Shown: positions 1-8,828, counted from the first letter of the stretch. The stretch: 64,000 nucleotides of DNA from Chryseobacterium suipulveris (GCF_022811685.1 NZ_CP094532.1:2708501-2772500); one strand, 5' to 3'. Notes: generated by a model from the letters alone, not told the origin. Numbers and translations are program-made.

Positions 1-598
1 CGCCGCTTGCGGTAACCGCTGCTTCGGAACCACCACAAACGATCACATCAGCTTTTCCTAACTGGATCAGCATTTTGGAGTCGATAATGGCGTTTGCAGA
101 GGATGCACATGCGGAAACTGTGGTATAATTCGGACCGTGAAATCCGTATTCTATAGAAATTTGACCGCCAGTAATGTCGGCAATCATTTTAGGAATAAAA
201 AATGGATTGAAACGTGGAATTTCTGTGTTTGCCCAACCCAAAACCTCGTTTTCGAAAGTTTCGAGGCCGCCAATTCCTGAACCCCAAATTACACCGACTC
301 TGTTTTTGTCAACTGAGCCACTCAAAATGCCTGAATGTTGAACAGCTTCGCGAGCTGCAACGAGCCCGAACTGTGTGTTTCGGTCCATTTTCTTTGCCTC
401 TTTCTTGTCGAAATGGTTTAATGGATCGAAATTTTTTACTTCGCAGGCGAATTTGGTTTTGAAGTTTGTGGCATCAAAAAGAGTAATCGGAGCGGCTCCG
501 CTCTCACCTTTGAGAAGGTTTTCCCAGTATTCTTTAGCGTTTTTTCCAATCGGTGTAATAGCTCCAAATCCTGTTACAACTACTCTTTTTAATTCCAT
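1..598 (-). CDS. fabF: Beta-ketoacyl-ACP synthase II (FabF), C-terminal part outside window
   Basis: Condensing enzyme of type II fatty acid synthesis, joining malonyl-ACP to a growing acyl-ACP in the cytosol. The reading frame starts at the ATG ending at 598 and runs open off the left edge, giving about 199 N-terminal residues. It begins MELKRVVVTGFGAITPIG as in FabF proteins, and the active-site cysteine lies in the motif VSACASSANA at residue 164, where FabF enzymes have it. The remaining His/His catalytic residues would be beyond the window. acpP lies 25 bases upstream on the same strand, the usual acpP-fabF order, so the two are probably cotranscribed. Confidence 0.95.
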   Translation of the reverse strand, partial: MELKRVVVTGFGAITPIGKNAKEYWENLLKGESGAAPITLFDATNFKTKFACEVKNFDPLNHFDKKEAKKMDRNTQFGLVAAREAVQHSGILSGSVDKNRVGVIWGSGIGGLETFENEVLGWANTEIPRFNPFFIPKMIADITGGQISIEYGFHGPNYTTVSACASSANAIIDSKMLIQLGKADVIVCGGSEAAVTASG

Positions 599-623
599 AA
601 AGTTTGTTTCTGTTGAAAGAATA

Positions 624-863
624 TTATTTGTTCACTACTTCTTCAATGTAAGCAATAGCGTGTCCTACAGTAGTAATTTTCTCTGCTTGGTCATCAGGAA
701 TCTGGATGTTGAATTCTTTTTCGAATTCCATAATCAATTCCACAGTGTCCAAAGAATCAGCCCCTAAATCATTAGTGAAGCTAGCTTCTGGAGTTACTTC
801 TGTTTCTTCAACGTCGAGTTTATCAGCGATAATAGCTTTTACTCTTGATGCAATGTCTGACAT
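624..863 (-). CDS. acpP: Acyl carrier protein
   Basis: Small acidic carrier of acyl intermediates in fatty acid synthesis; 79 residues, the normal ACP length. The phosphopantetheine attachment serine is Ser37 in the motif [10 protein letters not shown]. The protein is rich in Asp and Glu as expected. It leads the acpP-fabF pair on the minus strand, and a Bacteroidetes-type -7 element lies 34 bases upstream of its start. Confidence 0.98.
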   Translation of the reverse strand: MSDIASRVKAIIADKLDVEETEVTPEASFTNDLGADSLDTVELIMEFEKEFNIQIPDDQAEKITTVGHAIAYIEEVVNK

Positions 864-896
864 AGTAATTTATTTTTAGTTAATTGTTAGATGGTG

Positions 897-904
897 CAAA
901 TATA
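897..904 (-). promoter_or_regulatory. Probable acpP promoter -7 element (TATATTTG)
   Basis: Read on the minus strand this is TATATTTG, matching the Bacteroidetes -7 consensus TAnnTTTG, 34 bases before the acpP start codon. No clear TTTG -33 element is visible at the expected distance, so the call rests on the -7 box and position. Confidence 0.55.
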
Positions 905-1303
905 TAAAATTCTTTAGGATAATGAGTTTTTTTATTATTTTTTAAAGGGTTATCGTTTGCCATGAAACATCTGAAATCCAACAATAGCGGATGGCTTATG
1001 ACAAATAGGATTAAAAAGTTTGGGACACAATCAGAACAGACAATTGCTTTCTGAAATCACAATTCATAATCAGAAAGACAAAATACCGGAACCATATTCA
1101 GTAGAGAGAAGATTTACAACCTGCTGCGACCTTTTTCAAAAGTTATGGGGCCGGAATATCGCAACTTCCACATCCAATGAATGTATGTGTTGCAAATCAC
1201 TTCCCGCGAAGGTACGCTGACAAAAAAGTAATTTTGAAACAACATTAATAATTATTAAAGGAACTGGTCAGTTTCCGGTTGTCTTGAATTTTACAAACAA
1301 AAA
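905..1303. other. Gene-free stretch with a possible nested hairpin
   Basis: No convincing protein gene is seen between acpP and the clpB terminator; a 66-codon plus-strand frame at 1020-1220 has no recognisable features. Inside lies a nested complementarity: 1111-1120 (GATTTACAAC) pairs with 1189-1198 (GTTGCAAATC) with one mismatch, and TGCGA 1125-1129 pairs with TCGCA 1159-1163 within it. This could be a small RNA or chance. Confidence 0.3.
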
Positions 1304-1329
1304 AATCTACCGAAAAATTCCGGTAGATT
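1304..1329 (-). terminator. Rho-independent terminator of clpB
   Basis: AATCTACCG (1304-1312) pairs perfectly with CGGTAGATT (1321-1329). Read on the minus strand the stem is followed by a run of seven T residues. It lies 89 bases downstream of the clpB stop codon. Confidence 0.85.
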
Positions 1330-1417
1330 CTAAAAACACAAATGATGAAAAAAAATTTCTCTTGACTAACGTAAAAACCGCGATTGTTATTTCTTAACAA
1401 TAAGTTAAAATTCGTAA

Positions 1418-4009
1418 TTACTCCGTCGGTCGGAAAACCAATCCGCTTTCCTCAAAATAGTCGAGCGTAATTCGGTCACCGTCGTTTACATTTCCTGCGA
1501 GGATTTCTTTGGAAAGCTTATTCAACACCTCCTGCTGCAATACTCTTTTCAAAGGTCTTGCTCCGAAACTCGGGTCGTAGCCTTTGTTCATGATATAATT
1601 AATGGCGTCGTCGGTTGCGGTCATATAGATTCCGCGTTTCTCCAGCATTTTGTTGAAACCGTTCAACTGATAGTGCACAATCTTGCCAATTTCCTTTTTG
1701 TTTAATGGCTGGAAGAGCACCACCTCATCAATTCTGTTTAGGAATTCAGGTCTTAAAGTCTGTTTCAGCAATCCGAACACCTCATCTTTGGTTTTGTCAA
1801 CAATTTCGGCAACATTATCATCGGTGATGTTTTCGAAATTTTCCTGGATTAAATGGGAACCGAGATTCGAAGTCATAATGATAATCGAATTCTTGAAGTT
1901 CACTACTCTTCCTTTATTGTCGGTCAATCTTCCGTCGTCTAAAACCTGAAGCAAAGTGTTGAAAACATCGGGATGCGCCTTTTCGATTTCGTCTAAAAGC
2001 ACTACTGAATAAGGTCTTCTGCGAACCGCTTCTGTCAACTGGCCACCTTCGTCATAACCGACGTATCCTGGAGGAGCGCCGACTAAACGAGAAACGCTGT
2101 GTCTTTCCTGATATTCGCTCATATCGATTCGGGTCATATTGTTTTCGTCGTCGAACAGAAATTCCGCAAGTGCTTTTGCCAATTCGGTTTTACCGACGCC
2201 GGTTGTTCCGAGGAACAGGAAGCTTCCGATCGGTTTTTTCTCGTCATTCAAACCAGCTCTGTTTCTGCGGATCGCGTCTGCAACGGAGGTAATCGCCTCG
2301 TCCTGTCCCACTACTCTTTTGTGGAGCTCGTCTTCCAGATGGAGCAATTTTTCTCTTTCGCTTTGGAGGAGTTTGGTTACAGGAATTCCAGTCCATTTGG
2401 AAATGACTTCCGAGATATTTTCAGCAGTTACCTCTTCTTTGATCAACTCGTTTTGGTGGTTCTGCATTTCAAGTTCGAGGGTTTTCAGTTCCTCTTCTTT
2501 TTCGCGGAGCTTACCGTATTGGATCTCGGCGACTTTTGCGTAATCTCCAGCTCTCGATGCGCGTTCGGCTTCCAGTTTCAGGGATTCGATTTCTTTTTTA
2601 ACGATGGTTAAATCTTCCGATTTTTGCTTTTCTTTCAGCCATTTCGCATTGATTTCGTTTCGCTGCTCGGAAACTTTCGCGATGTCTTCTTTTAAATGGT
2701 CGATTTTGGTTTGGTTACCTTCCCTTGAAATAGCAGCCAACTCGATTTCCATCTGCATCAGTTTTCTGTCGAGCACGTCAAGTTCCTCGGGTTTGGAGTT
2801 GATTTCCATTCTGAGTTTTGCAGAAGCTTCGTCAATAAGGTCGATCGCTTTGTCGGGTAGAAAACGGTCGGAAATGTATCTTTGAGATTGCTCCACTGCC
2901 GCGATAATCGCCTCATCTTTAATTCTTACTTTATGGTGCGCTTCGTATTTATCCTTGATTCCACGGAGGATCGAAATTGCGGATTCGGTATCCGGTTCTT
3001 CGACCATCACTTTCTGGAAACGTCTTTCGAGCGCTTTATCTTTCTCGAAATATTTTTGGTATTCGTTCAAAGTAGTTGCACCCACTGCACGAAGTTCTCC
3101 TCGCGCCAAAGCGGGTTTCAGAATGTTTGCGGCGTCCATCGCTCCTTCACCGCCACCTGCACCTACTAAAGTGTGGATCTCGTCGATGAAGAGAATAATT
3201 TGTCCGTCGCTTTTAATTACTTCATTTACAACGGATTTCAATCTTTCCTCGAATTCACCTTTGTATTTTGCACCTGCAATCAAGGCGCCCATATCTAAGG
3301 AAAACAAAGTTTTGTCAGCGAGGTTTTCGGGAACGTCGCCCGAAATAATTCTGTGCGCGATTCCTTCTGCAATCGCGGTTTTACCTACGCCGGGTTCACC
3401 GATGAGGATCGGGTTGTTCTTGGTTCTTCGGGAAAGGATCTGCAAAACCCTTCTGATTTCTTCATCACGGCCGATTACGGGGTCGAGTTTTCCTTCCGCA
3501 GCGAGTTCGTTGAAGTTTTTTGCATATTTATTTAAACTTTGGTAAGTTTCCTCCGAACTTGCAGAAGTTGCTTTAGAACCTTTTCTCAGTTCTTTGATGG
3601 CACTTTCCAGTCCGTTTTTGGTCACGCCCATGTCTTTCAACATTTTAGAGACCTCGGAACTCACCTCAAATAGCGAGAGCCACAGATGTTCGATCGTTAC
3701 ATATTCGTCACCCATTTTTTTTGCAATATTGGGCGCGTCGAGCAAAACTTTGTTTGCGGATTGAGAAAGGTAAATATTTCCGCCTTCCACTTTCGGGAGT
3801 TTTTCGATGTTTTCCCGATTCCGTTCTCTGACTAAATTAAACTCTGCCTCCGACTTTTTCAACAAAAATTCAGAGATATTTTCATCTACCTGAAAGATTC
3901 CTTCCAACAGATGTTGCGGTTCGATACTTTGGTTGCCAAACTCCATAGCAACCTGTTGCGCTTTTTGGATGGCTTCCTGTGATTTGGTGGTATATTGGTT
4001 AAAGTTCAT
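1418..4009 (-). CDS. clpB: ATP-dependent disaggregase ClpB
   Basis: Hsp100 chaperone that, with DnaK, pulls polypeptides out of aggregates in the cytosol. At 863 residues it has full ClpB length. Visible in order: the N-terminal Clp repeat domain (about 1-150), the first AAA+ module with Walker A GEPGVGKT (204-211) and Walker B LFIDE, the Glu/Lys-rich coiled-coil middle domain (about 400-530) that separates ClpB from ClpA/ClpC, and the second AAA+ module with GTTGVGKTELAKAL and a C-terminal D2-small domain. Single-gene transcription unit ending at a strong terminator. A stress-type promoter is expected, but only a TAAATTTG -7 box is visible. Confidence 0.98.
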   Translation of the reverse strand: MNFNQYTTKSQEAIQKAQQVAMEFGNQSIEPQHLLEGIFQVDENISEFLLKKSEAEFNLVRERNRENIEKLPKVEGGNIYLSQSANKVLLDAPNIAKKMGDEYVTIEHLWLSLFEVSSEVSKMLKDMGVTKNGLESAIKELRKGSKATSASSEETYQSLNKYAKNFNELAAEGKLDPVIGRDEEIRRVLQILSRRTKNNPILIGEPGVGKTAIAEGIAHRIISGDVPENLADKTLFSLDMGALIAGAKYKGEFEERLKSVVNEVIKSDGQIILFIDEIHTLVGAGGGEGAMDAANILKPALARGELRAVGATTLNEYQKYFEKDKALERRFQKVMVEEPDTESAISILRGIKDKYEAHHKVRIKDEAIIAAVEQSQRYISDRFLPDKAIDLIDEASAKLRMEINSKPEELDVLDRKLMQMEIELAAISREGNQTKIDHLKEDIAKVSEQRNEINAKWLKEKQKSEDLTIVKKEIESLKLEAERASRAGDYAKVAEIQYGKLREKEEELKTLELEMQNHQNELIKEEVTAENISEVISKWTGIPVTKLLQSEREKLLHLEDELHKRVVGQDEAITSVADAIRRNRAGLNDEKKPIGSFLFLGTTGVGKTELAKALAEFLFDDENNMTRIDMSEYQERHSVSRLVGAPPGYVGYDEGGQLTEAVRRRPYSVVLLDEIEKAHPDVFNTLLQVLDDGRLTDNKGRVVNFKNSIIIMTSNLGSHLIQENFENITDDNVAEIVDKTKDEVFGLLKQTLRPEFLNRIDEVVLFQPLNKKEIGKIVHYQLNGFNKMLEKRGIYMTATDDAINYIMNKGYDPSFGARPLKRVLQQEVLNKLSKEILAGNVNDGDRITLDYFEESGLVFRPTE

Positions 4010-4050
4010 ATCTATTTCTTTTTTACTCTAAAAAACATTAAGAACCCACA

Positions 4051-4058
4051 CAAATTTA
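4051..4058 (-). promoter_or_regulatory. Possible clpB -7 element (TAAATTTG)
   Basis: The minus strand reads TAAATTTG 42 bases upstream of the clpB start, fitting TAnnTTTG. No TTTG is found 19 bases further upstream. The rest of the 4010-4316 spacer is AT-rich and shows no other clear feature. Confidence 0.4.
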
Positions 4059-4316
4059 CCGATGAATTCTTAATGTCTTTATTAATCATTTATTAATTCT
4101 GAAAACTTTAACACAAAGACTGTACTATTTTTATTTTCATTAAGAAATGTGTCAATTTTTCCGATTTCATCAGTGTTAGCAGGAGTTTTTGTGACGAAAT
4201 TTCCATTTTTTCAATTGCATCCTAACCAGTAAATTTCGATAATAGACAAAAAAAAGTGGGGTACGCGAAAAATGTCAAGATTGCTTTCGACTTTTACATT
4301 TATAAATTACCGTAAT

Positions 4317-4910
4317 ATGACACTCACAGAAAAACAGAAAGAGATTCTTGAAGTCGCCAAAACATTCTTTGCGGAACGAGGATACGTTGAAACATCCATG
4401 CGTGATCTGGCTCAACAACTCAATATAAAAGCGGCTTCGATTTACTCACATTTCAAGTCGAAGGAAGAGATTCTTACTATTATTAGCAATGAAATTTACG
4501 ACATGATGAAAAGCAATATGGAGAAAATACAGCAGGAAAATCTAAATCCTACCGACAAATTCTTGCTATATGTAAAGCTTCATATTCTGGCTGTGACTAA
4601 TTATCAGCAATCTTTCCGTATCTATTATAAATACTGGAACTTATCGAAAACAAATGCGGCAAAATACGGCCTACTTAATTATGAGTATTTCGACTTTATA
4701 AAAAAGTTGGTTTATGACGTGTTTCCGAAGCTGAAAGAACAGGTTTTCTATATCCCCAATGCGACCCCGCTTTTCATTATCGATACATTGAACAGCATTC
4801 CGAAAATCATCAATCCTGAAAACCCCGATATCGAGGGTGTAGTGAAAGACATTCAGGATCGACTGATGTACGGGTTACCAGAAAGACATGTGATTTTTCA
4901 CCTCAATTAA
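4317..4910 (+). CDS. TetR/AcrR-family transcriptional regulator, probably of the paa genes
   Basis: One-component repressor: an N-terminal helix-turn-helix (about residues 8-50, with MRDLAQQLNIKAASIYSHFK at the recognition helix) and a variable C-terminal ligand-binding domain; 197 residues. I chose the ATG at 4317 because the TetR N-terminus starts directly after it; an in-frame ATG at 4272 would only add 15 unrelated residues. It stands 89 bases upstream of paaE in the same direction, and the paaE promoter is followed by a perfect 13-base palindrome, which suggests this protein controls the paa genes. The ligand (perhaps phenylacetyl-CoA, as for PaaR-type regulators) is an inference. Confidence 0.85.
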   Translation: MTLTEKQKEILEVAKTFFAERGYVETSMRDLAQQLNIKAASIYSHFKSKEEILTIISNEIYDMMKSNMEKIQQENLNPTDKFLLYVKLHILAVTNYQQSFRIYYKYWNLSKTNAAKYGLLNYEYFDFIKKLVYDVFPKLKEQVFYIPNATPLFIIDTLNSIPKIINPENPDIEGVVKDIQDRLMYGLPERHVIFHLN

Positions 4911-4935
4911 TTGCACATTCTTGTAAATCAGCAAG

Positions 4936-4965
4936 TTGATTTTTTTTAATTTTTAAGTATATTTG
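4936..4965 (+). promoter_or_regulatory. Promoter of the paaE-paaA unit
   Basis: TTG (4936-4938), a 19-base spacer, then TATATTTG (4958-4965): a very good match to the Bacteroidetes TTTG-N19-TAnnTTTG promoter, 35 bases upstream of the paaE start codon. Confidence 0.75.
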
Positions 4966-4971
4966 TTGGAG

Positions 4972-4984
4972 TCACTTTAAGTGA
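4972..4984 (+). promoter_or_regulatory. Candidate TetR operator palindrome
   Basis: TCACTTTAAGTGA is a perfect inverted repeat (6-1-6) located 7 bases after the -7 box, at the expected transcription start. Position and symmetry suit a TetR-family operator that blocks initiation. Assignment to the upstream TetR protein is an inference. Confidence 0.5.
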
Positions 4985-4999
4985 AATTTTTCAACAGAC

Positions 5000-6088
5000 A
5001 TGCATCATTTTCATCAGCTAAAAACCACCAAAGTCGCGAAGGAAACCAACGATTCCGTACACATCGCTTTCGAAGTTCCACAGAATTTAAGACACGAGTT
5101 CGCCTTTAAACAGGGGCAATATCTGAATCTTCGCTTTTTCTTCGACGGTGAGGATCTGCGCCGCTCCTACTCTATCATCAATGCACCTTCAGAAGGAAAT
5201 TCTGATCTGGAAATCCTCGTGAAACATCTTGACGGCGGCAAAGTTTCCACCTATCTCAACAACGAACTGAAAGTGGGCGACCTGGTTGATGTAATGGCTC
5301 CAATGGGACATTTTTATACCAACTACCATTCTTCAAATGAGAAAACTTACATAGGACTCGCTGCAGGAAGCGGAATTTCTCCCGTTCTCTCCAATTTGAA
5401 GGAAGCACTTTTCCAGGAACCGAAAAGCAATGCCTACCTTTTTTTCAGCAACAAGAGTTTGAGCGATATCATCTTCAAGAAAGAAATCGATGAACTCGCC
5501 AGGAAATTCAACGGCAGATTGCATGTGATTTACATTCTTTCCCGCGAAAAACATTTTGAGGATGAACTTTTCGAAGGCAGAATCTCACCCGAAAAACTTG
5601 ATCTGCTGTTCAGTCGCTTTACCGAAATCCCTGTTCAGGAATCCACTTATTTTATTTGCGGACCATCCGAAATGATCAAGGGAATCGCCGATTACCTGAA
5701 GAACGACAGAAAAGTTCCCTCACTACAAATCATGTATGAATATTACGCAGCTCCCGATGATGAAGAAAATGCTGAGATGAGCGACGAATTCAAAGCAATC
5801 CCAAATATCGAAAGCATGGTGACGGTGATTATCGATGACGACGAATATTCCTTTCACCTCAATTCGAAAAAAAACAGTATTTTAGACCAGGCGTTACAGG
5901 AAAAACTACCGGTTCCTTTCGCTTGCAAAGGCGGGGTTTGCTGCACCTGCAAAGCTCAGGTGATGGATGGCGAAGTATTTATGGAGAAAAATTTCGCCCT
6001 CACTGAAGACGAGGTCGAAAAAGGATTCGTTCTCACTTGCCAATGTCACCCGACAACCAACGTGGTGATGCTGAACTACGATGTTTAA
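5000..6088 (+). CDS. paaE: Phenylacetyl-CoA epoxidase reductase subunit PaaE-like
   Basis: NAD(P)H-dependent flavin/iron-sulfur reductase that feeds electrons to the di-iron centre of the phenylacetyl-CoA 1,2-epoxidase. 362 residues, normal for PaaE. Domains in order: FAD-binding ferredoxin-reductase barrel with RSYS at 55-58, nucleotide-binding domain with IGLAAGSGISPVLS (118-131), and a C-terminal plant-type 2Fe-2S ferredoxin with Cys309, Cys314, Cys317 and Cys347 (C-x4-C-x2-C-x29-C). Lies between the TetR gene and paaA in the same direction, so it probably serves PaaA. A different ring-oxygenase partner is possible, since paaBCD are not in this cluster. Confidence 0.85.
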   Translation: MHHFHQLKTTKVAKETNDSVHIAFEVPQNLRHEFAFKQGQYLNLRFFFDGEDLRRSYSIINAPSEGNSDLEILVKHLDGGKVSTYLNNELKVGDLVDVMAPMGHFYTNYHSSNEKTYIGLAAGSGISPVLSNLKEALFQEPKSNAYLFFSNKSLSDIIFKKEIDELARKFNGRLHVIYILSREKHFEDELFEGRISPEKLDLLFSRFTEIPVQESTYFICGPSEMIKGIADYLKNDRKVPSLQIMYEYYAAPDDEENAEMSDEFKAIPNIESMVTVIIDDDEYSFHLNSKKNSILDQALQEKLPVPFACKGGVCCTCKAQVMDGEVFMEKNFALTEDEVEKGFVLTCQCHPTTNVVMLNYDV

Positions 6089-6099
6089 TGTAACTTAGG

Positions 6100-6132
6100 A
6101 AACCTCATAGGTTTTCGAAACCTATGAGGTTT
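6100..6132. repeat. Perfect 15-bp palindrome with 3-base loop (intergenic repeat family)
   Basis: AAACCTCATAGGTTT (6100-6114), loop TCG, then its exact reverse complement (6118-6132). A close relative sits at 19469-19501, so this is a dispersed REP-like hairpin. It lies 12 bases after the paaE stop and may also act as a terminator or mRNA-stabilising element. Confidence 0.8.
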
Positions 6133-6144
6133 ACCCCGAAAGTC

Positions 6145-6438
6145 ATGAAAAAATTCCGTTTAAAGAAAATAAAACTAAAAAAAGACGCTATGACTGACTG
6201 GAAATTCGCTTCATTAATTGAAGTCGACAAAGAGTACAAAGTTGACGGTCTGAATATCTGGAACCATTACTGGCATTGCAGCGACCGCAAGATTGAAGTG
6301 CGCGGACCGTTTGAAGGACAGGTTTATTTCTTCAACGAGTACGAAATACAGACTCCGACCAAGAAAGTAAATTTCGTTGCAGGCGAGTTCATCAACGGGC
6401 AGATCGGGATTTATGTAAAGGACGAAAAAACGGTGTAA
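6145..6438 (+). CDS. Small protein of unknown function in the paa cluster
   Basis: I do not recognise this family. From the ATG at 6145 it is 97 residues: a basic N-terminus rich in Lys, then an aromatic-rich region (DGLNIWNHYWHC) and a predicted beta-rich C-terminus. An ATG at 6124 lies inside the palindrome 6100-6132 and is unlikely to be used; an ATG at 6190 (MTDWKFASLIEVD) is another credible start. It sits between paaE and paaA in the same direction and probably shares their transcript. No signal peptide or membrane segment is seen. Confidence 0.6.
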   Translation: MKKFRLKKIKLKKDAMTDWKFASLIEVDKEYKVDGLNIWNHYWHCSDRKIEVRGPFEGQVYFFNEYEIQTPTKKVNFVAGEFINGQIGIYVKDEKTV

Positions 6439-6470
6439 GCGTAATTCGCTTACATTCTGACCTTCGGTCA
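6435..6470 (+). terminator. Two tandem hairpins between the small gene and paaA
   Basis: GTAAGCG (6435-6441) pairs with CGCTTAC (6447-6453), overlapping the stop codon of the preceding gene; TGACC (6458-6462) pairs with GGTCA (6466-6470). The plus strand continues with A residues rather than T, so a classical terminator is not supported in this direction; they may be processing or attenuation hairpins. Confidence 0.4.
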
Positions 6471-6505
6471 AAAAAAACTATTTCCTACCAATAAAAGAAA
6501 ATGAA

Positions 6506-7453
6506 ATGGACACAGAAAAATTCTTAGCATACGTACAGCAGGAAAACAAAGTGGAGCCGAAAGATGTAATGCCCGATGATTACAGAAAACTCCTCGTGCG
6601 ACAGATCTCGCAACATGCACACTCCGAAGTGGTGGGAATGCTTCCTGAAGCCAATTGGATCACCCGCGCTCCTTCGCTAAGAAGAAAAATGGCGCTTTTA
6701 GCAAAAATTCAGGATGAGGCGGGACACGGACTTTACCTTTACGCAGCGACCGAAACTTTAGGAAACGGCGAAATTGTTGCCGACCGAGATTCAACCTACA
6801 ACGATATGCTTTCGGGAAAGGCAAAATATTCAAGCATCTTTAATTACCCCGCACTTTCGTGGGCAGATATTGGCGCAATTGGCTGGTTGGTTGACGGCGC
6901 CGCAATTATGAACCAGGTGATGCTCATGGGAAATTCTTACGGACCCTATTCCAGAGCGATGGTGAGAATCTGTAAGGAAGAAAGTTTTCATCAGCGTCAA
7001 GGATACGAAATTCTGATGACGCTTTGCCGCGGAACGAAGGAGCAGAAGGATTTGGCACAGGAAGCACTGAATCGTTTTTGGTGGCCCGCTTTGATGATGT
7101 TCGGACCGAATGACGACGCGTCGCCAAACTCCCAAAAATCGATGAACTACCGAGTAAAGCGCGAAAGCAACGATTCCTTAAGACAAAGATTTGTAGATGT
7201 CACCGTTCCACAAGCTGAATTTCTTGGGTTGAAAATTCCTGACGAAAAACTGAAATGGAACGAAGAAAGGCAACATTATGATTTCGGTGATTTACCGTGG
7301 GATGAATTTATGGAAGTACTAAAAGGAAACGGAACCTGCAACAAAAAACGCCTTGAAACCAAGAGAAAAGCTCAGCAGGAAAATGCGTGGGTAAAAGATG
7401 CAGCGATGGCGTATGCAGCGAAGAAAAACGAACTGAATGAATCTGCAAGTTGA
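6506..7453 (+). CDS. paaA: Phenylacetyl-CoA 1,2-epoxidase catalytic subunit PaaA
   Basis: Catalytic di-iron subunit of the ring epoxidase that starts aerobic phenylacetate breakdown. 315 residues, full length. The ferritin-like helices carry the ligand set expected for PaaA: Glu41, Glu71-x2-His74 (DEAGHG) and Glu159-x2-His162 (EESFHQRQG). It follows paaE and a small gene in the same direction. It is the last gene of the unit: the next feature is a convergent terminator and then recA, so paaB, paaC and paaD, which normally follow, are absent here. In well-studied systems PaaA needs PaaC for stability, so partners should be encoded elsewhere. Confidence 0.93.
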   Translation: MDTEKFLAYVQQENKVEPKDVMPDDYRKLLVRQISQHAHSEVVGMLPEANWITRAPSLRRKMALLAKIQDEAGHGLYLYAATETLGNGEIVADRDSTYNDMLSGKAKYSSIFNYPALSWADIGAIGWLVDGAAIMNQVMLMGNSYGPYSRAMVRICKEESFHQRQGYEILMTLCRGTKEQKDLAQEALNRFWWPALMMFGPNDDASPNSQKSMNYRVKRESNDSLRQRFVDVTVPQAEFLGLKIPDEKLKWNEERQHYDFGDLPWDEFMEVLKGNGTCNKKRLETKRKAQQENAWVKDAAMAYAAKKNELNESAS

Positions 7454-7478
7454 ATACCGGATACAGTCTCAAAAATCA

Positions 7479-7502
7479 AAATGACCGCAATTGCGGTCAT
7501 TT
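7479..7502. terminator. Convergent terminator between paaA and recA
   Basis: AAATGACCGCAA followed at once by its exact reverse complement, a 24-base perfect palindrome in the 52-base space between two convergent genes. A-rich flank on the left and T-rich on the right make it usable from both sides. Confidence 0.8.
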
Positions 7503-7505
7503 CTC

Positions 7506-8510
7506 TTATTTGGATTCCTTGATGTGTTCCTTGATTTTCTCTTCCAGCTCTTCAGCTAATTCGGGATTGTCTTTCAGCATATCTTTTACTGCGTCTCTTC
7601 CCTGACCAAGTTTGGTGTCGTCGTAGCTGAACCAGGATCCGCTTTTCTTCACGATTCCCATATCAACCGCAGTATCGAGGATTTCTCCGACTTTAGAAAC
7701 TCCCTCTCCGTACATGATGTCGAATTCCGCCTGCTTGAAAGGTGGCGCAACTTTGTTCTTCACGATTTTTACCTTCACTCGGCTTCCTACTGCTTCGTCT
7801 CCCGACTTGATCGGAGCGCTTGCTTTCCTGATATCGATTCGTACAGAAGCGTAGAATTTCAAGGCATTTCCACCGGTCGTAGTTTCGGGGTTTCCGAACA
7901 TTACACCGATCTTCTCTCTCAACTGGTTGATGAAAATTACGGTACATTTTGTTCTGGAAATGGTCGCGGTCAATTTTCTCAACGCCTGCGACATCAATCT
8001 TGCATGGAGTCCCATTTTGGAATCACCCATTTCTCCCTCGATTTCCGCTTTTGGCGTAAGTGCCGCCACAGAGTCGATCACCACGATATCGATTGCCCCG
8101 GAACGGATCAGGTTGTCTGCAATTTCCAGCGCCTGCTCACCATTGTCCGGTTGGGAAATAATCAAATCATCGAGGTTGATTCCCAACTTCGCAGCGTAAT
8201 GTCTGTCGAATGCATGTTCCGCGTCAATAAATGCTGCGATTCCTCCCATTTTCTGCGCTTCGGCGATTGCATGTAAAGTCAGGGTAGTTTTTCCCGAAGA
8301 TTCAGGGCCGTAAATTTCGATCACTCTTCCTTTAGGATAACCGCCAACTCCGAGCGCCAAATCCAAACCAAGCGATCCGGATGGAATCACTTCAATCGAA
8401 GTATCCACGGAGTCGTCTCCCAAAGTCATTACGGTTCCCTTTCCATAGGTTTTATCGAGTTTGTCGAGCACTAAGGCGAGTGCTTTTTTCTTATCTTCCA
8501 TACTGCTCAT
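7506..8510 (-). CDS. recA: Recombinase RecA
   Basis: Strand-exchange ATPase for homologous recombination and the SOS response. From the ATG at 8510 ([20 protein letters not shown]) the protein has 334 residues, normal for RecA; an in-frame ATG at 8540 would add ten residues lacking family similarity. Walker A is [11 protein letters not shown], followed by the MAW region and L1/L2 DNA-binding loops ([20 protein letters not shown]). C-terminus is acidic/lysine-rich as usual. Single gene, convergent with paaA. No LexA-type operator can be recognised upstream. Confidence 0.98.
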   Translation of the reverse strand: MSSMEDKKKALALVLDKLDKTYGKGTVMTLGDDSVDTSIEVIPSGSLGLDLALGVGGYPKGRVIEIYGPESSGKTTLTLHAIAEAQKMGGIAAFIDAEHAFDRHYAAKLGINLDDLIISQPDNGEQALEIADNLIRSGAIDIVVIDSVAALTPKAEIEGEMGDSKMGLHARLMSQALRKLTATISRTKCTVIFINQLREKIGVMFGNPETTTGGNALKFYASVRIDIRKASAPIKSGDEAVGSRVKVKIVKNKVAPPFKQAEFDIMYGEGVSKVGEILDTAVDMGIVKKSGSWFSYDDTKLGQGRDAVKDMLKDNPELAEELEEKIKEHIKESK

Positions 8511-8639
8511 CTGTAAAATTATTTTTCCAAAAGTACGCAAATTATCACTCTTTTCCCACAGTTATTTCACCCTAATTTTTAAAATTGAGATTTAAAAAGA
8601 GAATTTCGGGGCAAAAAATCGCTTTTTGTTGTTGATATA

Positions 8640-8670
8640 TTTGCCTAACAAAAAAATATTGCTAAATTTG
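8640..8670 (+). promoter_or_regulatory. Promoter of tRNA-Gln
   Basis: TTTG (8640-8643), 19-base spacer, TAAATTTG (8663-8670), then 18 bases to the first tRNA nucleotide: a full Bacteroidetes promoter. Confidence 0.8.
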
Positions 8671-8688
8671 CACCACTCAAATCAAAAC

Positions 8689-8759
8689 AGACCCATGGTG
8701 TAGCGGTAACACTACTGATTTTGGTTCAGTCATCTGGGGTTCGAATCCCTGTGGGTCTA
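8689..8759 (+). tRNA. tRNA-Gln (anticodon TTG)
   Basis: 71-nt cloverleaf: acceptor AGACCCA/TGGGTCT, D arm GTGT/ACAC, anticodon arm ACTGA-TTTTGGT-TCAGT giving anticodon TTG, T loop TTCGAAT, discriminator A at 8759; CCA is not encoded. The last 12 bases (8748-8759) lie in the attachment repeat of an integrated element, and the tRNA remains intact after integration. Confidence 0.95.
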
Positions 8760-8761
8760 CA
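8748..8761 (+). repeat. attL core (14-bp direct repeat)
   Basis: CCTGTGGGTCTACA, covering the 3' end of tRNA-Gln and two bases beyond. Identical copy at 17060-17073. Confidence 0.9.
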
Positions 8762-8770
8762 TTGCAAAAC

Positions 8771-8806
8771 AAGCAATCAATTGATATTCAGTTGGTTGCT
8801 TTTTTA
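8771..8806 (+). terminator. Element-borne terminator downstream of tRNA-Gln
   Basis: AAGCAA (8771-8776) pairs with TTGCTT (8796-8801), followed by a T run to 8806. It lies just inside the element and replaces the chromosomal terminator that integration displaced to 17083-17113. Confidence 0.7.
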
Positions 8807-8828
8807 TTTTTCCTATTTTTAGCCTTTA

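Noticed and set aside
1020..1220. 66-codon plus-strand frame
   Set aside because: No protein-like pattern, no ribosome-binding site and overlap with the possible RNA stems.
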